Of a DNA stretch of 39,674 nt, positions 24,285 to 33,245 are shown one piece after another; the first letter of the stretch is position 1; each line of letters begins with the position of its first letter. Origin of the DNA: an uncultured Enterobacterales bacterium. Lineage in GTDB: Bacteria > Pseudomonadota > Gammaproteobacteria > Enterobacterales > Enterobacteriaceae. The position numbers and the translations under genes were made by a program. The notes beneath the pieces were generated by a model, which was not told the origin of the DNA, searched no databases, and saw nothing but the letters and a program-made list of their open reading frames with translations. The DNA lies in the NCBI GenBank assembly GCA_946478305.1, contig CAMLBO010000041.1:1-39674 (forward strand). The letters are read 5' to 3'.

Positions 24285-24869
24285 ATGCGTTATGAGAGTG
24301 AACATAAACCCAAAATCCGCGAGCGCATCGTCAGGGAGGCGGCGAAAGCGATTCGCGCCAAAGGCCCGCAGCAGGTGAGTGTGGCGGGCGTGATGAGCAA
24401 AGCCGGGCTGACCCACGGCGGTTTTTATGCGCACTTTGCCTCGAAAGAGGCCCTGATTGAGGCCGCCATCGGCCAGATGTTCAGCCAGGTGATGGCGCGC
24501 TGGGAGAAAGAGAATAAAGGCCTGACGCCGCCCGAACAGCTGGCCGGATACATCGACTTTTACCTGTCGCCCTGGCACCGCGATAACCGCGCGCAGGGCT
24601 GCCCGGTATCTGCGCTGGCATCAGAAACGCCGCGAATGACAGCACCTTGTCAGGCAGCTTTCGCTGAAGGTATTAGCAAAGTTCGCGGCATGATTATCTC
24701 TCAACTACGGGAGATGCAGATCCCTGAACCTGAGAGCGCAGCGGTATCGCTCACTGCTGAACTGATGGGCGTTTTGTCGCTGGCCCGTTGTGAACCGGAC
24801 CGCACAACGTCGGATGCGCTGCTGGAAAGCGCCAGAATAAGAATAAAAGCGCGGCTCGGACTGGCATAG
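24285..24869 (+). CDS. TetR/AcrR-family repressor
   Basis: This 194-residue regulator has an N-terminal helix-turn-helix (about 14-56, with VSVAGVMSKAGLTHGGFYAHFASKE) and a helical ligand domain containing GCPVSALASE, typical of TetR proteins that sense hydrophobic compounds or electrophiles. GGGAG lies close before the ATG. It is downstream of, and probably co-transcribed with, the HlyD-type gene, so binding to the palindromes at 23037-23072 would autoregulate the unit. Two cysteines, in RAQGCPV and MTAPCQAA, could take part in sensing; that is a guess. Confidence 0.9.
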   Translation: MRYESEHKPKIRERIVREAAKAIRAKGPQQVSVAGVMSKAGLTHGGFYAHFASKEALIEAAIGQMFSQVMARWEKENKGLTPPEQLAGYIDFYLSPWHRDNRAQGCPVSALASETPRMTAPCQAAFAEGISKVRGMIISQLREMQIPEPESAAVSLTAELMGVLSLARCEPDRTTSDALLESARIRIKARLGLA

Positions 24870-24894
24870 AAAAAGCCCTGATTGCTCAGGGCTT
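24870..24894 (-). terminator. Rho-independent terminator of foxA
   Basis: On the minus strand AAGCCCTGA pairs with TCAGGGCTT across four bases, followed by a five-T run. It lies about 60 bases past the foxA stop and directly after the TetR gene on the other strand. It may stop both. Confidence 0.85.
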
Positions 24895-24952
24895 AACAGG
24901 GCATGTCTTTGAGGGAAGAACAGTGTGAAGGTTTCCCCATTTCAGTCAGTGA

Positions 24953-27067
24953 TCAGAAATCATAGCCAACGGTCGCCACTACGGTACGTTCCTGACCCCA
25001 GTAGCAATAGCTGGTGCCATAACAGGCCGCAACATATTTCTTGTCGAACAAGTTATTGGCATTGAGCTGTACGTAAGCGCCTTTCAGCTGTGGATTAAAC
25101 TGCACCAGATTCATACGTAATGAAGCATCAACCAGCGTGGCTGACGGCATGCTCAGGGTGTTTTCGTTATCCGCCCACTGCGTACCGATGTAGCGCACGC
25201 CTGCACCCACATCCACGCCGACCGGCGTATTGTACTGAGCCCAGATAGAAGCCATCTGCTTTGGCGTCACATACGGCGTATTACCGTCATTGCTGGTGGA
25301 GTCATCAAAGCGCACTTTGTTATAGGTATAACCGGCCATGACGTTGAAGCGTTCGGTGATCTGTTTCTTCGCTTCCAGCTCAAGCCCTTGTGAACGCACT
25401 TTCCCTGCTGGCTCATAGTAGCTGCCCACCACCACACGGTTACCAACGTCATCCTGCGTCAGGTCAAACAACGCGGCGGTATACAGGTCTGATGTTCCCA
25501 CCGGTTGGTATTTGATACCCGCTTCATACTGCTCACTCTGCATCGGTTTAAGCAGGGTGCCATCCTGGCCCGGCAGGGCAGACGGGGTCATCGCCTGGCT
25601 ATAGCTGACGTATGGCGAGATACCGTTTTCAAACGCATACAGCAAAGACGCACGGCTGTTGAAATGACGGTCAGTACGTTCGCTGCTGGTGTCAGTGACA
25701 GCAATACTGTCATAGGCGGTGTTTTTGGTCTTCAGCGTGTCGTAGCGACCGGACAGCGTCAGGTGCCAGCGGTTCCATGTCATGTCGTCCTGCAGATAGG
25801 TGCCCATCTGCTCATAACGATCTTTGCCGGTTTTGCTGCTGTAGTAAGCCAGATTCGGGCCACCCGTATAGCCTGTGTAAGGGTTCAACGGGCTGGCCGT
25901 GGCACCCAGTGATTTCAAATCATTCATAAAGTAAGAGTAATCGAAACCGACCACCACTTTATGCTCCAGCTCGCCGGTCGCGAAATCCGCTTCCAGCTGG
26001 TTATCAATAGCAACGCTGTCCAACGATGACGTCTCACCAGAGTAGTAGCGGTTCATCAGGGTCCGGTCGGCGTTCCAGCCCGCCTGATACACCTGATCCA
26101 GCTCGGTATTGGAGTGGGTGTAGTTGGCATTCTGGCGGAAAGACCAGACGTCGTTGAAGGCGTGACGGAATTCGTAGCTGTAGATCTGCTCCCAGCGTTT
26201 GAACTGGTTAAGCGAAGATTCGCCGTCGAAGAATCCGCGGCTCAGTTTGTCCCCGTACAGGCTGCCGTCGGCAGGCACAGCGGCGTGATAACCACCGGAC
26301 GGATCTTTTTGCAAATAGGCGCGCAGTAACACCGAGGTATTTTCATCCGGCTGCCACATTAGCTGTGGGGAAATCGCGTAACGCTCTTCACGCTGATGGT
26401 CGTACTGGGTATCGCTGCTGCGGGTCATGCCGGTCAGACGAAACGCCCACTGGTCGTTGATGGCATTCGTGTAATCGAACGCACCGCCTTTGGTGTCCTG
26501 CGTGCCGCCGGAGAGGCGGAAATGTCCCTCTTCAGCAAACTGCGGACGCTTGGTGCTTTCCATCACCAGACCGCCCGGAATGCTCTGACCATACAGGGCA
26601 GAAGAGGGGCCTTTGATCACATCGATACGTTCCAGGAACCACGGATCCACCTGAATGGAGTTATAGCTGGCGCCATCGCTGAGAATACGCAGTCCATCGA
26701 GGAAGGTGTTGTTAACATCACCGCCGTGGAAGCCTCGCAGGGAGATGGTGTCATAGCGCGTTGCGCCACCGGCAAAGTTGGTGAATACGCCCGGCGTGTA
26801 GTTCAGCGCAGCGTTAACCGTGGTGGCGTTCTGGTCGTCCATCTGCTGACGCGTTACAACGGATACAGCCTGGCCGGTGGTAATGATCGGCTGGTCGGTT
26901 TTAGTCGCCGTTCTGCTGGTTTTTGCATTGTAACCCTGTGTTGGCGTATCCGCAGTCTGTTCAGGTGCCGCGGTAACCACCACAGTATCTTCCGCGAAAG
27001 AGGCAGCAGGAAGTGTGAGTGCGACGGCGCAAAGCAGCACCGAGCGCTTAAGAGGGAAGGCCAGCAT
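24953..27067 (-). CDS. foxA: TonB-dependent ferrioxamine receptor FoxA
   Basis: This outer-membrane protein of about 704 residues imports ferrioxamine-type siderophores using TonB energy. A signal peptide ending ASFAED is followed by the TonB box-like TVVVTAA, the plug domain (with QPIITTGQAVSVVTRQQMDD and LRGFHGGDVNNTFLDG), and a 22-strand barrel ending in VGYDF with a terminal Phe. YVAACYGTSYCYWG near the end is nearly identical to Yersinia FoxA as I recall it. ATG 27067 aligns with that protein; a TTG two codons upstream at 27073 has better spacing to AGGGA and could be the real start. A Fur box lies about 170 bp upstream. Confidence 0.92.
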   Translation of the reverse strand: MLAFPLKRSVLLCAVALTLPAASFAEDTVVVTAAPEQTADTPTQGYNAKTSRTATKTDQPIITTGQAVSVVTRQQMDDQNATTVNAALNYTPGVFTNFAGGATRYDTISLRGFHGGDVNNTFLDGLRILSDGASYNSIQVDPWFLERIDVIKGPSSALYGQSIPGGLVMESTKRPQFAEEGHFRLSGGTQDTKGGAFDYTNAINDQWAFRLTGMTRSSDTQYDHQREERYAISPQLMWQPDENTSVLLRAYLQKDPSGGYHAAVPADGSLYGDKLSRGFFDGESSLNQFKRWEQIYSYEFRHAFNDVWSFRQNANYTHSNTELDQVYQAGWNADRTLMNRYYSGETSSLDSVAIDNQLEADFATGELEHKVVVGFDYSYFMNDLKSLGATASPLNPYTGYTGGPNLAYYSSKTGKDRYEQMGTYLQDDMTWNRWHLTLSGRYDTLKTKNTAYDSIAVTDTSSERTDRHFNSRASLLYAFENGISPYVSYSQAMTPSALPGQDGTLLKPMQSEQYEAGIKYQPVGTSDLYTAALFDLTQDDVGNRVVVGSYYEPAGKVRSQGLELEAKKQITERFNVMAGYTYNKVRFDDSTSNDGNTPYVTPKQMASIWAQYNTPVGVDVGAGVRYIGTQWADNENTLSMPSATLVDASLRMNLVQFNPQLKGAYVQLNANNLFDKKYVAACYGTSYCYWGQERTVVATVGYDF

Positions 27068-27235
27068 ATTCAAGTTCAAAGTCCCTATAAATAACGAAAT
27101 AAATTATCGAGTGATTAATGATTTGTGTGCGTAATACATTTGAAAACAAACCCCGGAAGCCCACTTTTCCGCGCACTGATCCCCACCGGTCAAAAGAAGG
27201 TGTATTCAGAAGGATTTGGCTTGGATGTTAAACTT

Positions 27236-27254
27236 AATGATAATTGTTATCATT
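27236..27254. promoter_or_regulatory. Fur box upstream of foxA
   Basis: AATGATAATTGTTATCATT is a 19-bp near-perfect palindrome that closely follows the consensus GATAATGATAATCATTATC. It should bring iron repression of foxA. It lies about 275 bp from bor, so control of bor is less likely. Confidence 0.88.
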
Positions 27255-27338
27255 ATTATTTTGACTTTTCAAGTGAACTTTTCTAAAAAATGTGAAGTGA
27301 GGGGATTTTTATCCGCGTAGAAATCAGGGGATTAGAGG

Positions 27339-27356
27339 GGTTTATGTACATAAACC
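27339..27356. promoter_or_regulatory. Perfect 18-bp palindrome upstream of bor
   Basis: GGTTTATGTACATAAACC is fully self-complementary. A further TAAAC follows at 27358-27362. The half site GGTTTA resembles the PhoP half site, but PhoP boxes are direct repeats 11 bp apart, so the regulator is unknown. Confidence 0.55.
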
Positions 27357-27527
27357 ATAAACTAAATAGGGATTATGGGAGATTTTTCTACCCCGTTTTA
27401 CAGTTAATGCCGATAATACCGCCGCTTTACTATTTCGGTTTTTCAAAGCAAAACCGTCTTTTGTTGGCACTCTTTATCGGCAGGCACTTTGCTTGCCGAG
27501 AATACTTAAGGTTTACGGGGTCTATTT

Positions 27528-27815
27528 ATGAAAAAATTATTGATGACGGCTGCTTTTACCGTGTTACTGACCGGCTGCGCGCAGCAGACTTTCAATATGG
27601 GACAGGGCATCGCGACTCAGCCGAAAGTTGTCACAACGCATCACTTCTTTGTTGGCGGGATAGGGCAACAGAAATCTGTTGATGCAGCGAAAGTGTGTGG
27701 TGGCGCTGATAAAGTCGTTCGCGTTGAAGTTCAGCAAACTTTCCCGGACGTCTTGTTGGGTATGGTGACTTTCGGCATCTATACGCCACGCGACGCACGC
27801 GTCTTCTGCTCATAA
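27528..27815 (+). CDS. bor: Bor/Iss-family outer membrane lipoprotein
   Basis: This 95-residue lipoprotein is homologous to lambda Bor and E. coli Iss, proteins linked to serum resistance. The signal peptide ends in the lipobox LLTGC, so Cys17 is the lipid anchor. The middle and end, THHFFVGGIGQQKSVDAAKVCGG and FGIYTPRDARVFC, follow Bor closely. A 9-bp hairpin (27477-27499) lies in the leader, and a strong terminator follows the gene. No phage genes adjoin, so this is a chromosomal copy. Its promoter was not identified with confidence. Confidence 0.9.
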   Translation: MKKLLMTAAFTVLLTGCAQQTFNMGQGIATQPKVVTTHHFFVGGIGQQKSVDAAKVCGGADKVVRVEVQQTFPDVLLGMVTFGIYTPRDARVFCS

Positions 27816-27851
27816 GTTAAGTTGTACATTAAAAGTCATTACTGGCTGTGA

Positions 27852-27884
27852 ATAATAACGGGCACTTTCTGTGCCCGTTATTAT
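27852..27884. terminator. Bidirectional terminator between bor and the GH3 gene
   Basis: ATAATAACGGGCAC pairs over 14 bases with GTGCCCGTTATTAT across TTTCT. It lies between convergent genes, about 40 bases from each stop. The AT-rich base of the stem would give short U-tracts on both strands. Confidence 0.8.
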
Positions 27885-27922
27885 GTGAAGCGTTACGTCT
27901 TCAGTTTGATATTGTTCCTGCC

Positions 27923-29884
27923 TTAACGCGCCAGACCAGCGCCAATCAGGTAGAGCGGATTTTCAGTATCATGCGGCAGGTCTGATTTCTGTTTCAGTAC
28001 TTCTTCCATCGATGAGGGTAGCTCGAAGGGCAGTTTGCCGGTGTAGGCTTCATCGCGGGTCAGGCGGCTAAACAGTACGGTATCGCTGACCCCAAAGTTG
28101 CCAATAATCGCTTTGGCTTTGTCCTGCACGTTGGTCAGGATTGCCGGTCGGTCGAGATAAACAGTCACCACAACAGGGACTTTGGCACTGGCTTTTACGA
28201 TGGCCTGATAGTCAGCGTTGTCAGACATAAAGGCCAACGATCCCTCATGATGACGTTTGCCGAAGAAATAATTCTTATGCGGTTGCTCAAATGGCGCGTG
28301 GGCGCGGATTAACGCCACATCGGCTTGTTCAGGGGCATCGACGACCGTGAAACCCGCGGACACGGCGGCCTGCGGTGCAATACCGTACAGCCACACTTTT
28401 TTGCCTTTTTTCAGTGGTAACAGATTATCGCTGTTTTGCAGCAGGACCAGTGAACGGAACTGCGCCGCGTCGGCCTCTTTTTGCCATGCCGGACGTCCCA
28501 CGATTTGCGCAGCCTGTTGTGGATCAACATAGGGGTTTTCAAACAGACCAATGCGGAATTTCTGTTCCAGAATCCGCGCCACCGACTGATTGATCCGTGC
28601 TTCGCTCAGTTGCTTCGCTTCTACCGCTTTGACGATCATATAGGAATCGGTCACGCCGCCGAACTGATCAATCCCCGCCTGTACTGCTTTTACAAAACGC
28701 GCCTGCTGGCTGAGGTTTTCCACACCCCATGACATTCCACCTGGTACGGGTTCAACACCCTCTTTGGCACCGTTGACGCACACGTCATCGCAGTCGTTAG
28801 TGATCAGCCAGTCGCTGAGGATCACCCCTTTAAAACCATACTGGCCGCGCAGAATGTCGGTCAGTAACTGATGGCTAAAACCGGCACCGACCTGTTCCAC
28901 CATTTTGCCTTCAATCAGCAGGTTTTTCAGAATGGAATAAGTGGGCATGACGCTGCCGACATTCGCCTCGAATGCGCCGGTAAAGGGATAAATATGCTCT
29001 TTCAGATTATTGCCAGGAAACACGGCGTTCTTGCCGTAAACATTGTGGCTGTCGTAGCCATTCTCAGCCGCGGCGTAGCCCACCCAGTGTTTCACCACCG
29101 AAATCACGCTGCCGGTGTTCAGGCCATCGGGTCCGTTCTGCATTCCTTCGATATAACCGCGTACCAAGTTATGTACGCGGGTCGGGTCTTCGCCGAAAGT
29201 TCCGCTAATGCGCGCCCAGCGAGGCTCAGTGGCTAAGTCAGCCTGCGGGGATAGGGCCTCTCGGATACCTACTGCCAGATATTCCTGACGGATAATATCG
29301 GCGTAACGATGGGTAAGCTTTTCATCACCAATCGCTGCCAGACCGAGGGTTTCCGGCCATTGAGTAAATTTACCTGCCGAGGTACTGGCCCCGTCGAGAT
29401 ATTCAAACGAGTTACGTGGGTCACTACTGATGGTCAGCGGAATACCGAGCCGCGTCCCTTCGGCGATAGCCTGAAGTTTATTGTTCTCTTCGGCAAAAAC
29501 GGCGGCATCATCGGCAGAAAGGCGGGTGATCAGGCTATTGACCTTTTGGTCATCGATCATCACTTTAGCGGCCTCCTGGTCATAACTTTTGCCTGCCCCA
29601 ATCGGGCTGTTGGCGGTCGGTGCTGAGCCGTGCATCATTACCCCGGCTTTCTCGGCCAGCGTCATCCGCCCGACCAGATCCGCTGCGCGTTCTTCCGGCG
29701 TCAGACGCCAGTCTTCGAATGGCTCAAGCTTGCCGGACTTATCAAGGTCTTTAAATTTCAGGCCATCGACGGTCAGCACTTTCACCACGCGCTGACTGAG
29801 CTCGGGCTGTTCGGCGGCCAGAAGCGGGGCGCTGGCAGCCATAACAATGGCAGTGATGGCGGCACTCAGAGGGGTAATTTTCAT
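27923..29884 (-). CDS. Secreted glycoside hydrolase family 3 (beta-glucosidase-like) with EF-hand loop
   Basis: This 653-residue exported enzyme belongs to GH3, which removes glucose or other sugars from the non-reducing end of beta-glycans. A signal peptide (1-24) ends in APLLAA. Residues 46-57 form a complete EF-hand-like loop (DLDKSGKLEPFE). The TIM-barrel domain includes ISSDPRNSFEY, ISGTFGEDP and KHWVGYAAAENGYDSHN, and the nucleophile aspartate is in GVILSDWLI. The second domain starts near SLVLLQNSDNLLPL. The third of three consecutive ATGs (29884) lies six bases from AAGG and is chosen. Cys residues in DCDDVC may form a disulfide. No transporter or regulator gene adjoins, and the substrate is unknown. 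It is convergent with bor. Confidence 0.9.
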   Translation of the reverse strand: MKITPLSAAITAIVMAASAPLLAAEQPELSQRVVKVLTVDGLKFKDLDKSGKLEPFEDWRLTPEERAADLVGRMTLAEKAGVMMHGSAPTANSPIGAGKSYDQEAAKVMIDDQKVNSLITRLSADDAAVFAEENNKLQAIAEGTRLGIPLTISSDPRNSFEYLDGASTSAGKFTQWPETLGLAAIGDEKLTHRYADIIRQEYLAVGIREALSPQADLATEPRWARISGTFGEDPTRVHNLVRGYIEGMQNGPDGLNTGSVISVVKHWVGYAAAENGYDSHNVYGKNAVFPGNNLKEHIYPFTGAFEANVGSVMPTYSILKNLLIEGKMVEQVGAGFSHQLLTDILRGQYGFKGVILSDWLITNDCDDVCVNGAKEGVEPVPGGMSWGVENLSQQARFVKAVQAGIDQFGGVTDSYMIVKAVEAKQLSEARINQSVARILEQKFRIGLFENPYVDPQQAAQIVGRPAWQKEADAAQFRSLVLLQNSDNLLPLKKGKKVWLYGIAPQAAVSAGFTVVDAPEQADVALIRAHAPFEQPHKNYFFGKRHHEGSLAFMSDNADYQAIVKASAKVPVVVTVYLDRPAILTNVQDKAKAIIGNFGVSDTVLFSRLTRDEAYTGKLPFELPSSMEEVLKQKSDLPHDTENPLYLIGAGLAR

Positions 29885-30014
29885 CATCATCCTTAATAAA
29901 ATTGAGGAAAAAGAGGGGCATTACATTGAAATTATTGTAGTTAAAGGCCGGTACTTTCTCATATATCTCCGCCACCTTGCTGCGATGCTCTTCGCAAAAC
30001 AGGCCGCTAAACTA

Positions 30015-30039
30015 AAACGGACGCCTTAAGCGTCCGTTT
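30015..30039 (-). terminator. Terminator of the hydrolase/amidohydrolase operon
   Basis: AAACGGACGC pairs with GCGTCCGTTT across five bases, and the minus strand then continues TAGTTTAG after extra T residues. It lies about 22 bases past the amidohydrolase stop. Confidence 0.75.
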
Positions 30040-30060
30040 CATGATATGCCGTTCTGATAC

Positions 30061-31092
30061 TCAGAGTTTAAACAAACGTTCGGCGTTACCGTGACCAATC
30101 AGGGCTTTCTGTTGCGCAGTGATTGGCGCGTTTTCCAGAAAATCGCGTGCACCGGTATTGGTCAGATAAGGATAGTCAACGGCGTAAATAATGCGCTCAG
30201 CGCCCATCACATTCAGCGTGAAGTCAAAATGAGGCTGGTTAAGCATGCCGCTTGGCGTGACATACACATGCTGCACGAACGTTTCGCTGATGGTGCGTGA
30301 TAAACCGGTGACGGACGGTGGCAAGGTGTCATCCATACGCGCCAGATAAAACGGCACCATTTCACCCCAATGCCCTGCGATGATTTGCAGTTTAGGATAT
30401 TGATCGAAAATCCCAGCCAGGATCATCCGCACGATCTGCACGCCTGCTTCAGCGTGCCAGCCCCAACCAAACATGGACAACCGTGCCGTCACATCCGCAG
30501 TAAAACCGGCATAATATTTTTCTTGCACAGCTTTCATCGGCACGCCGGGATGCATGTAAATCGGTACGTTCAGCGCTTCGGCTATGGCCAGTACGGGCGC
30601 ATATTTGGGATCATCCAGGAAGGTATCGCCTGGGCGACCGGTCAGCAGCGCACCGCTGAAACCCAGCTGTTTGACGGTGCGTTCGAGTTCTTGTGCCGCT
30701 GACTGTGGATCAGACCATGGCAGGGTGGCGAAAGCGCCAAAGCGGGTCGGGTAGGCTTTTATCGTTTCACCCAGACGGTCGTTGGCCGCCTGCACTAACG
30801 GGATAGCCACTTCCGGCGTTAATAATTGCGGGGAATTACTGTAGGAAAGGATCTGCATATCGATGCCATGGAGGTCCATCTCCGCGATACGTTCGGCCCC
30901 CATATTGGCAGCACCGGCCATGGCGGTAGCAGCGCTGACCAGTTTAGGAATATTTTCGGTGGACGGGTTTTGACCGTCTTTGGAGGCTTTCGCCCAGTCG
31001 CCAAAATAGGCTGCTTCAGCGGCCTGTGCCTGCTGGCAAGCCTGAGCCAGTGCGCGATCAGAAACGTGTTCTTCGATGGTGATGATTTTCAT
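30061..31092 (-). CDS. Amidohydrolase-2 family metal enzyme, decarboxylase-like
   Basis: This 343-residue cytoplasmic protein has the TIM-barrel fold of the ACMSD/gamma-resorcylate decarboxylase group, which decarboxylate aromatic or related acids using a metal. The N-terminal metal ligands appear as ITIEEHVS (Glu and His), the second histidine in IYMHPG, the third in AGHWGEMVPFY, and the aspartate in VDYPYL, all in the order expected for that group. ATG 31092 is chosen because AAGGA lies eight bases before it; the longer open frame upstream adds unlikely sequence. It follows an alpha/beta hydrolase gene by 16 bases. The pair may act in one catabolic pathway. The substrate is unknown. Confidence 0.86.
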   Translation of the reverse strand: MKIITIEEHVSDRALAQACQQAQAAEAAYFGDWAKASKDGQNPSTENIPKLVSAATAMAGAANMGAERIAEMDLHGIDMQILSYSNSPQLLTPEVAIPLVQAANDRLGETIKAYPTRFGAFATLPWSDPQSAAQELERTVKQLGFSGALLTGRPGDTFLDDPKYAPVLAIAEALNVPIYMHPGVPMKAVQEKYYAGFTADVTARLSMFGWGWHAEAGVQIVRMILAGIFDQYPKLQIIAGHWGEMVPFYLARMDDTLPPSVTGLSRTISETFVQHVYVTPSGMLNQPHFDFTLNVMGAERIIYAVDYPYLTNTGARDFLENAPITAQQKALIGHGNAERLFKL

Positions 31093-31108
31093 ATTCTGAT
31101 TCCTTGAA

Positions 31109-31939
31109 TTAGTTCGCCGGATTCTGAGTTGCGGCCTGAGGCAGCGAGGAAATAATCTGATGAAGCTGATCGGCAAAAGTGGCGGCTTCAAAAGCGTAGC
31201 CCAAATGATTACCGATCACCTCAATACAGGGGCACGGCAGCAGACGGGCCAGCTTGCGGGCGGTCTGCACATAAAAGGCGTCGCCGCTGGCGAGTCCAAC
31301 GGCGGTCACCATCGGTACACCGCCCTGGCGCAGGGCATTGAGATCGGGCACGAAGCGGTTGATCACATTAAATTCGTGGGCCAGAAAGCGGTCGTGACTG
31401 CCATTTTGGTCCGCAGGGGCCGGAGCGCTTTTATCGAAGCCGACGAAGGTGGAGGCGAACAGCTTCATCGCCGCTGCGCCGCCCTCGGCCAGATAAGTGT
31501 CGTAGACGCGGTCAAAGAATTGTCGCCACTGTGCGCTGTCAGGAAGAATGCCGGTGATAGGGGGTTCGTGATCGACCAGACCGCGTACCCAATGCGGGTG
31601 ATCCTGTGTCAGTTTGAGGGCGATATTGGCTCCGGCGCTGTTGCCGAAGACGTAGGCTTTACCGGTATTCATGGCGCGGATAACCGCGGCGGCGTCACGC
31701 CCCTGCTGGGCCATGTCCATTTCACCGTTAACGTCACCGGTGCTGTGCGCATTGGCGCGGCGGTCATAACGCACCACGGTATAACGGTTTGCCAGCTGCG
31801 CAGAGAGGGAGGTAAACAGACGGCTGTCGCCATTTCCGCCGACAACCAGCAGGAGTAACGGGCCTGCGCCTTGCACATAACAGGCCAGATCGGCCCCTTC
31901 GTTATGTACAACCATTGAGTTTATTGCGGATACAGCCAT
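31109..31939 (-). CDS. Alpha/beta hydrolase
   Basis: This 276-residue hydrolase has the nucleophile elbow GNSAG (in AYVFGNSAGANIAL), the oxyanion-region VVGGNGDS, and the catalytic histidine probably in VIGNHLGYAFE. RYDRRANAHS matches the family's conserved strand. No signal peptide is visible. AAGGA precedes the ATG at good spacing. It is the first gene of a two-gene unit with the amidohydrolase, so it may release or prepare the acid that the second enzyme handles; that link is an inference from spacing only. The catalytic aspartate could not be fixed by eye. Confidence 0.87.
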   Translation of the reverse strand: MAVSAINSMVVHNEGADLACYVQGAGPLLLLVVGGNGDSRLFTSLSAQLANRYTVVRYDRRANAHSTGDVNGEMDMAQQGRDAAAVIRAMNTGKAYVFGNSAGANIALKLTQDHPHWVRGLVDHEPPITGILPDSAQWRQFFDRVYDTYLAEGGAAAMKLFASTFVGFDKSAPAPADQNGSHDRFLAHEFNVINRFVPDLNALRQGGVPMVTAVGLASGDAFYVQTARKLARLLPCPCIEVIGNHLGYAFEAATFADQLHQIISSLPQAATQNPAN

Positions 31940-32050
31940 GATGACGTCCTTTTCGGTAAGGAGAGTACAAGCAGTATCGGCCCGAAAAGGAGGTCATTCA
32001 AATAGATTGAATTGACTGATTAATCATCTTTAATGATTGATGTGAAGGCC

Positions 32051-32572
32051 TTATGCCAGCGCCAACCCCAATAAGCCGCCAACCGCCAGCACCCAAAGCG
32101 GATGCAGTCGTTTACTCAGGGCCATCAGTGTGCAAATGGTGATCACGCCGGCCAGCGGCCAGGTGGGCGCAGAGGCTTTGGCGATCAGCAGACCGCTGGA
32201 GGCCACCAGCCCGACGGTTACCGGTATCAGCCCCCGCTGGATAATCTGCCGCCATGGCCGGTCTTTGTAACGCTTCCAGCCCCCTACGGCAATCAGCGTC
32301 ACCAGAGACGATGGGCCGAACTTCGCCAGCGACGACACCAGCAGACCGGACCATCCCGCCACCTGCCATCCCACCAGCGGCACAATCATCATATTCGGGC
32401 CTGGAGCCGCCTGCGCCAGGGCAAACAGGGCGCTGAACTCCTGCGCGCTCATCCATTGCTGCACCTGCACCACTTCGCGCTGCATTTCCGGCAAAATCGT
32501 ATTACCACCGCCGAAGGCCAGCAGTGATAGTTGGGTAAACAGCAGGGCCAGACTGACCAGCACCGGGTTCAT
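32051..32572 (-). CDS. CHR-family chromate transporter, second half
   Basis: This 173-residue membrane protein is one half of a two-gene CHR transporter. In other bacteria a single ChrA protein carries two such domains and extrudes chromate. The opening LFTQLSLLAFGGGNTILPEMQ holds the family's FGGG motif, followed by QAAPGPNMM. Four or five helices are predicted. The ATG at 32572 overlaps the stop of the partner by ATGA and is the natural start. Whether the pair moves chromate or another oxyanion cannot be told. The intergenic stretch after it (31940-32050) contains a TGATTAATCA palindrome and an AATCAT/ATGATT hairpin. Confidence 0.87.
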   Translation of the reverse strand: MNPVLVSLALLFTQLSLLAFGGGNTILPEMQREVVQVQQWMSAQEFSALFALAQAAPGPNMMIVPLVGWQVAGWSGLLVSSLAKFGPSSLVTLIAVGGWKRYKDRPWRQIIQRGLIPVTVGLVASSGLLIAKASAPTWPLAGVITICTLMALSKRLHPLWVLAVGGLLGLALA

Positions 32573-33147
32573 GCTTTGCTCCTTGCGCAGATGAAAATAC
32601 TGATGGGAGAGAGCACCAGCATCACCGGCAGCATGGGCAGACGCAGCCCGGCGATGGCGATAACGCCTGCTACAACCACCGCCAGCTGTAGCCATTTTCC
32701 CCACAGCGGAGCCAGCATTTTTATACCGGTGGCGAGCAGCAGACCGCCCGCGGCGGCGGCAAGCCCGGCAAACAGATGCTCAACCAGCGGGTCATTTTGG
32801 TAACGCGCATACACCAGACCCAGCAGCACCACGCAGAGGGTGGGGGCCAGAATTAACCCCAGCAGCGCCGAGAGCGCGCCGCGCACCCCGCGAAATTCCA
32901 TGCCCAGCGCCACCGACAAATTGATGATATTGCCGCCCGGCAGGAACTGGCACAGCCCGAGCAGTTCGGCAAACTGGTAGCCACTCAGCCAGCGTCGTTT
33001 TTCTACCAGCATGTGTCGCGCCATCGGCAATACGCCGCCAAAGCCGGTCAGCCCCAGAACGAAAAAACCCATAAAGAGTTGTCGGCAGTCGGGCGAGGTC
33101 AGATCGGTTTCCCCGGCCGGTGCGGTATCTAAAGAGTGATGTGTCAT
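32569..33147 (-). CDS. CHR-family chromate transporter, first half
   Basis: This 192-residue membrane protein is the N-terminal partner of the CHR pair. LFMGFFVLGLTGFGGVLPMARHMLVEKRRW carries the CHR motif FGGVLPMA, and LLGLCQFLPGGNIINLSVALG matches the PGP/PG region of the family. ATG 33147 is preferred, with AGGGA nine bases upstream; the open frame extends 31 codons further without a better start. Split short-chain CHR pairs are known, and they act as heterodimers in opposite orientations. A LysR-type gene is divergent 111 bp away and probably controls the pair. Confidence 0.88.
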   Translation of the reverse strand: MTHHSLDTAPAGETDLTSPDCRQLFMGFFVLGLTGFGGVLPMARHMLVEKRRWLSGYQFAELLGLCQFLPGGNIINLSVALGMEFRGVRGALSALLGLILAPTLCVVLLGLVYARYQNDPLVEHLFAGLAAAAGGLLLATGIKMLAPLWGKWLQLAVVVAGVIAIAGLRLPMLPVMLVLSPISIFICARSKA

Positions 33148-33245
33148 AACGGTATTTCCCTGCAATCGCGCATTATGCCCTGGTTTTTTTGCCATCATGC
33201 GCGGCGGCATGCCATGATGTCTAATGCCTTTATAAATCACTAAGG

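Noticed and set aside
27344-27682. A 112-codon frame upstream of and overlapping bor
   Set aside because: It runs through the bor leader and signal peptide in another frame, and bor itself is a clear homologue.
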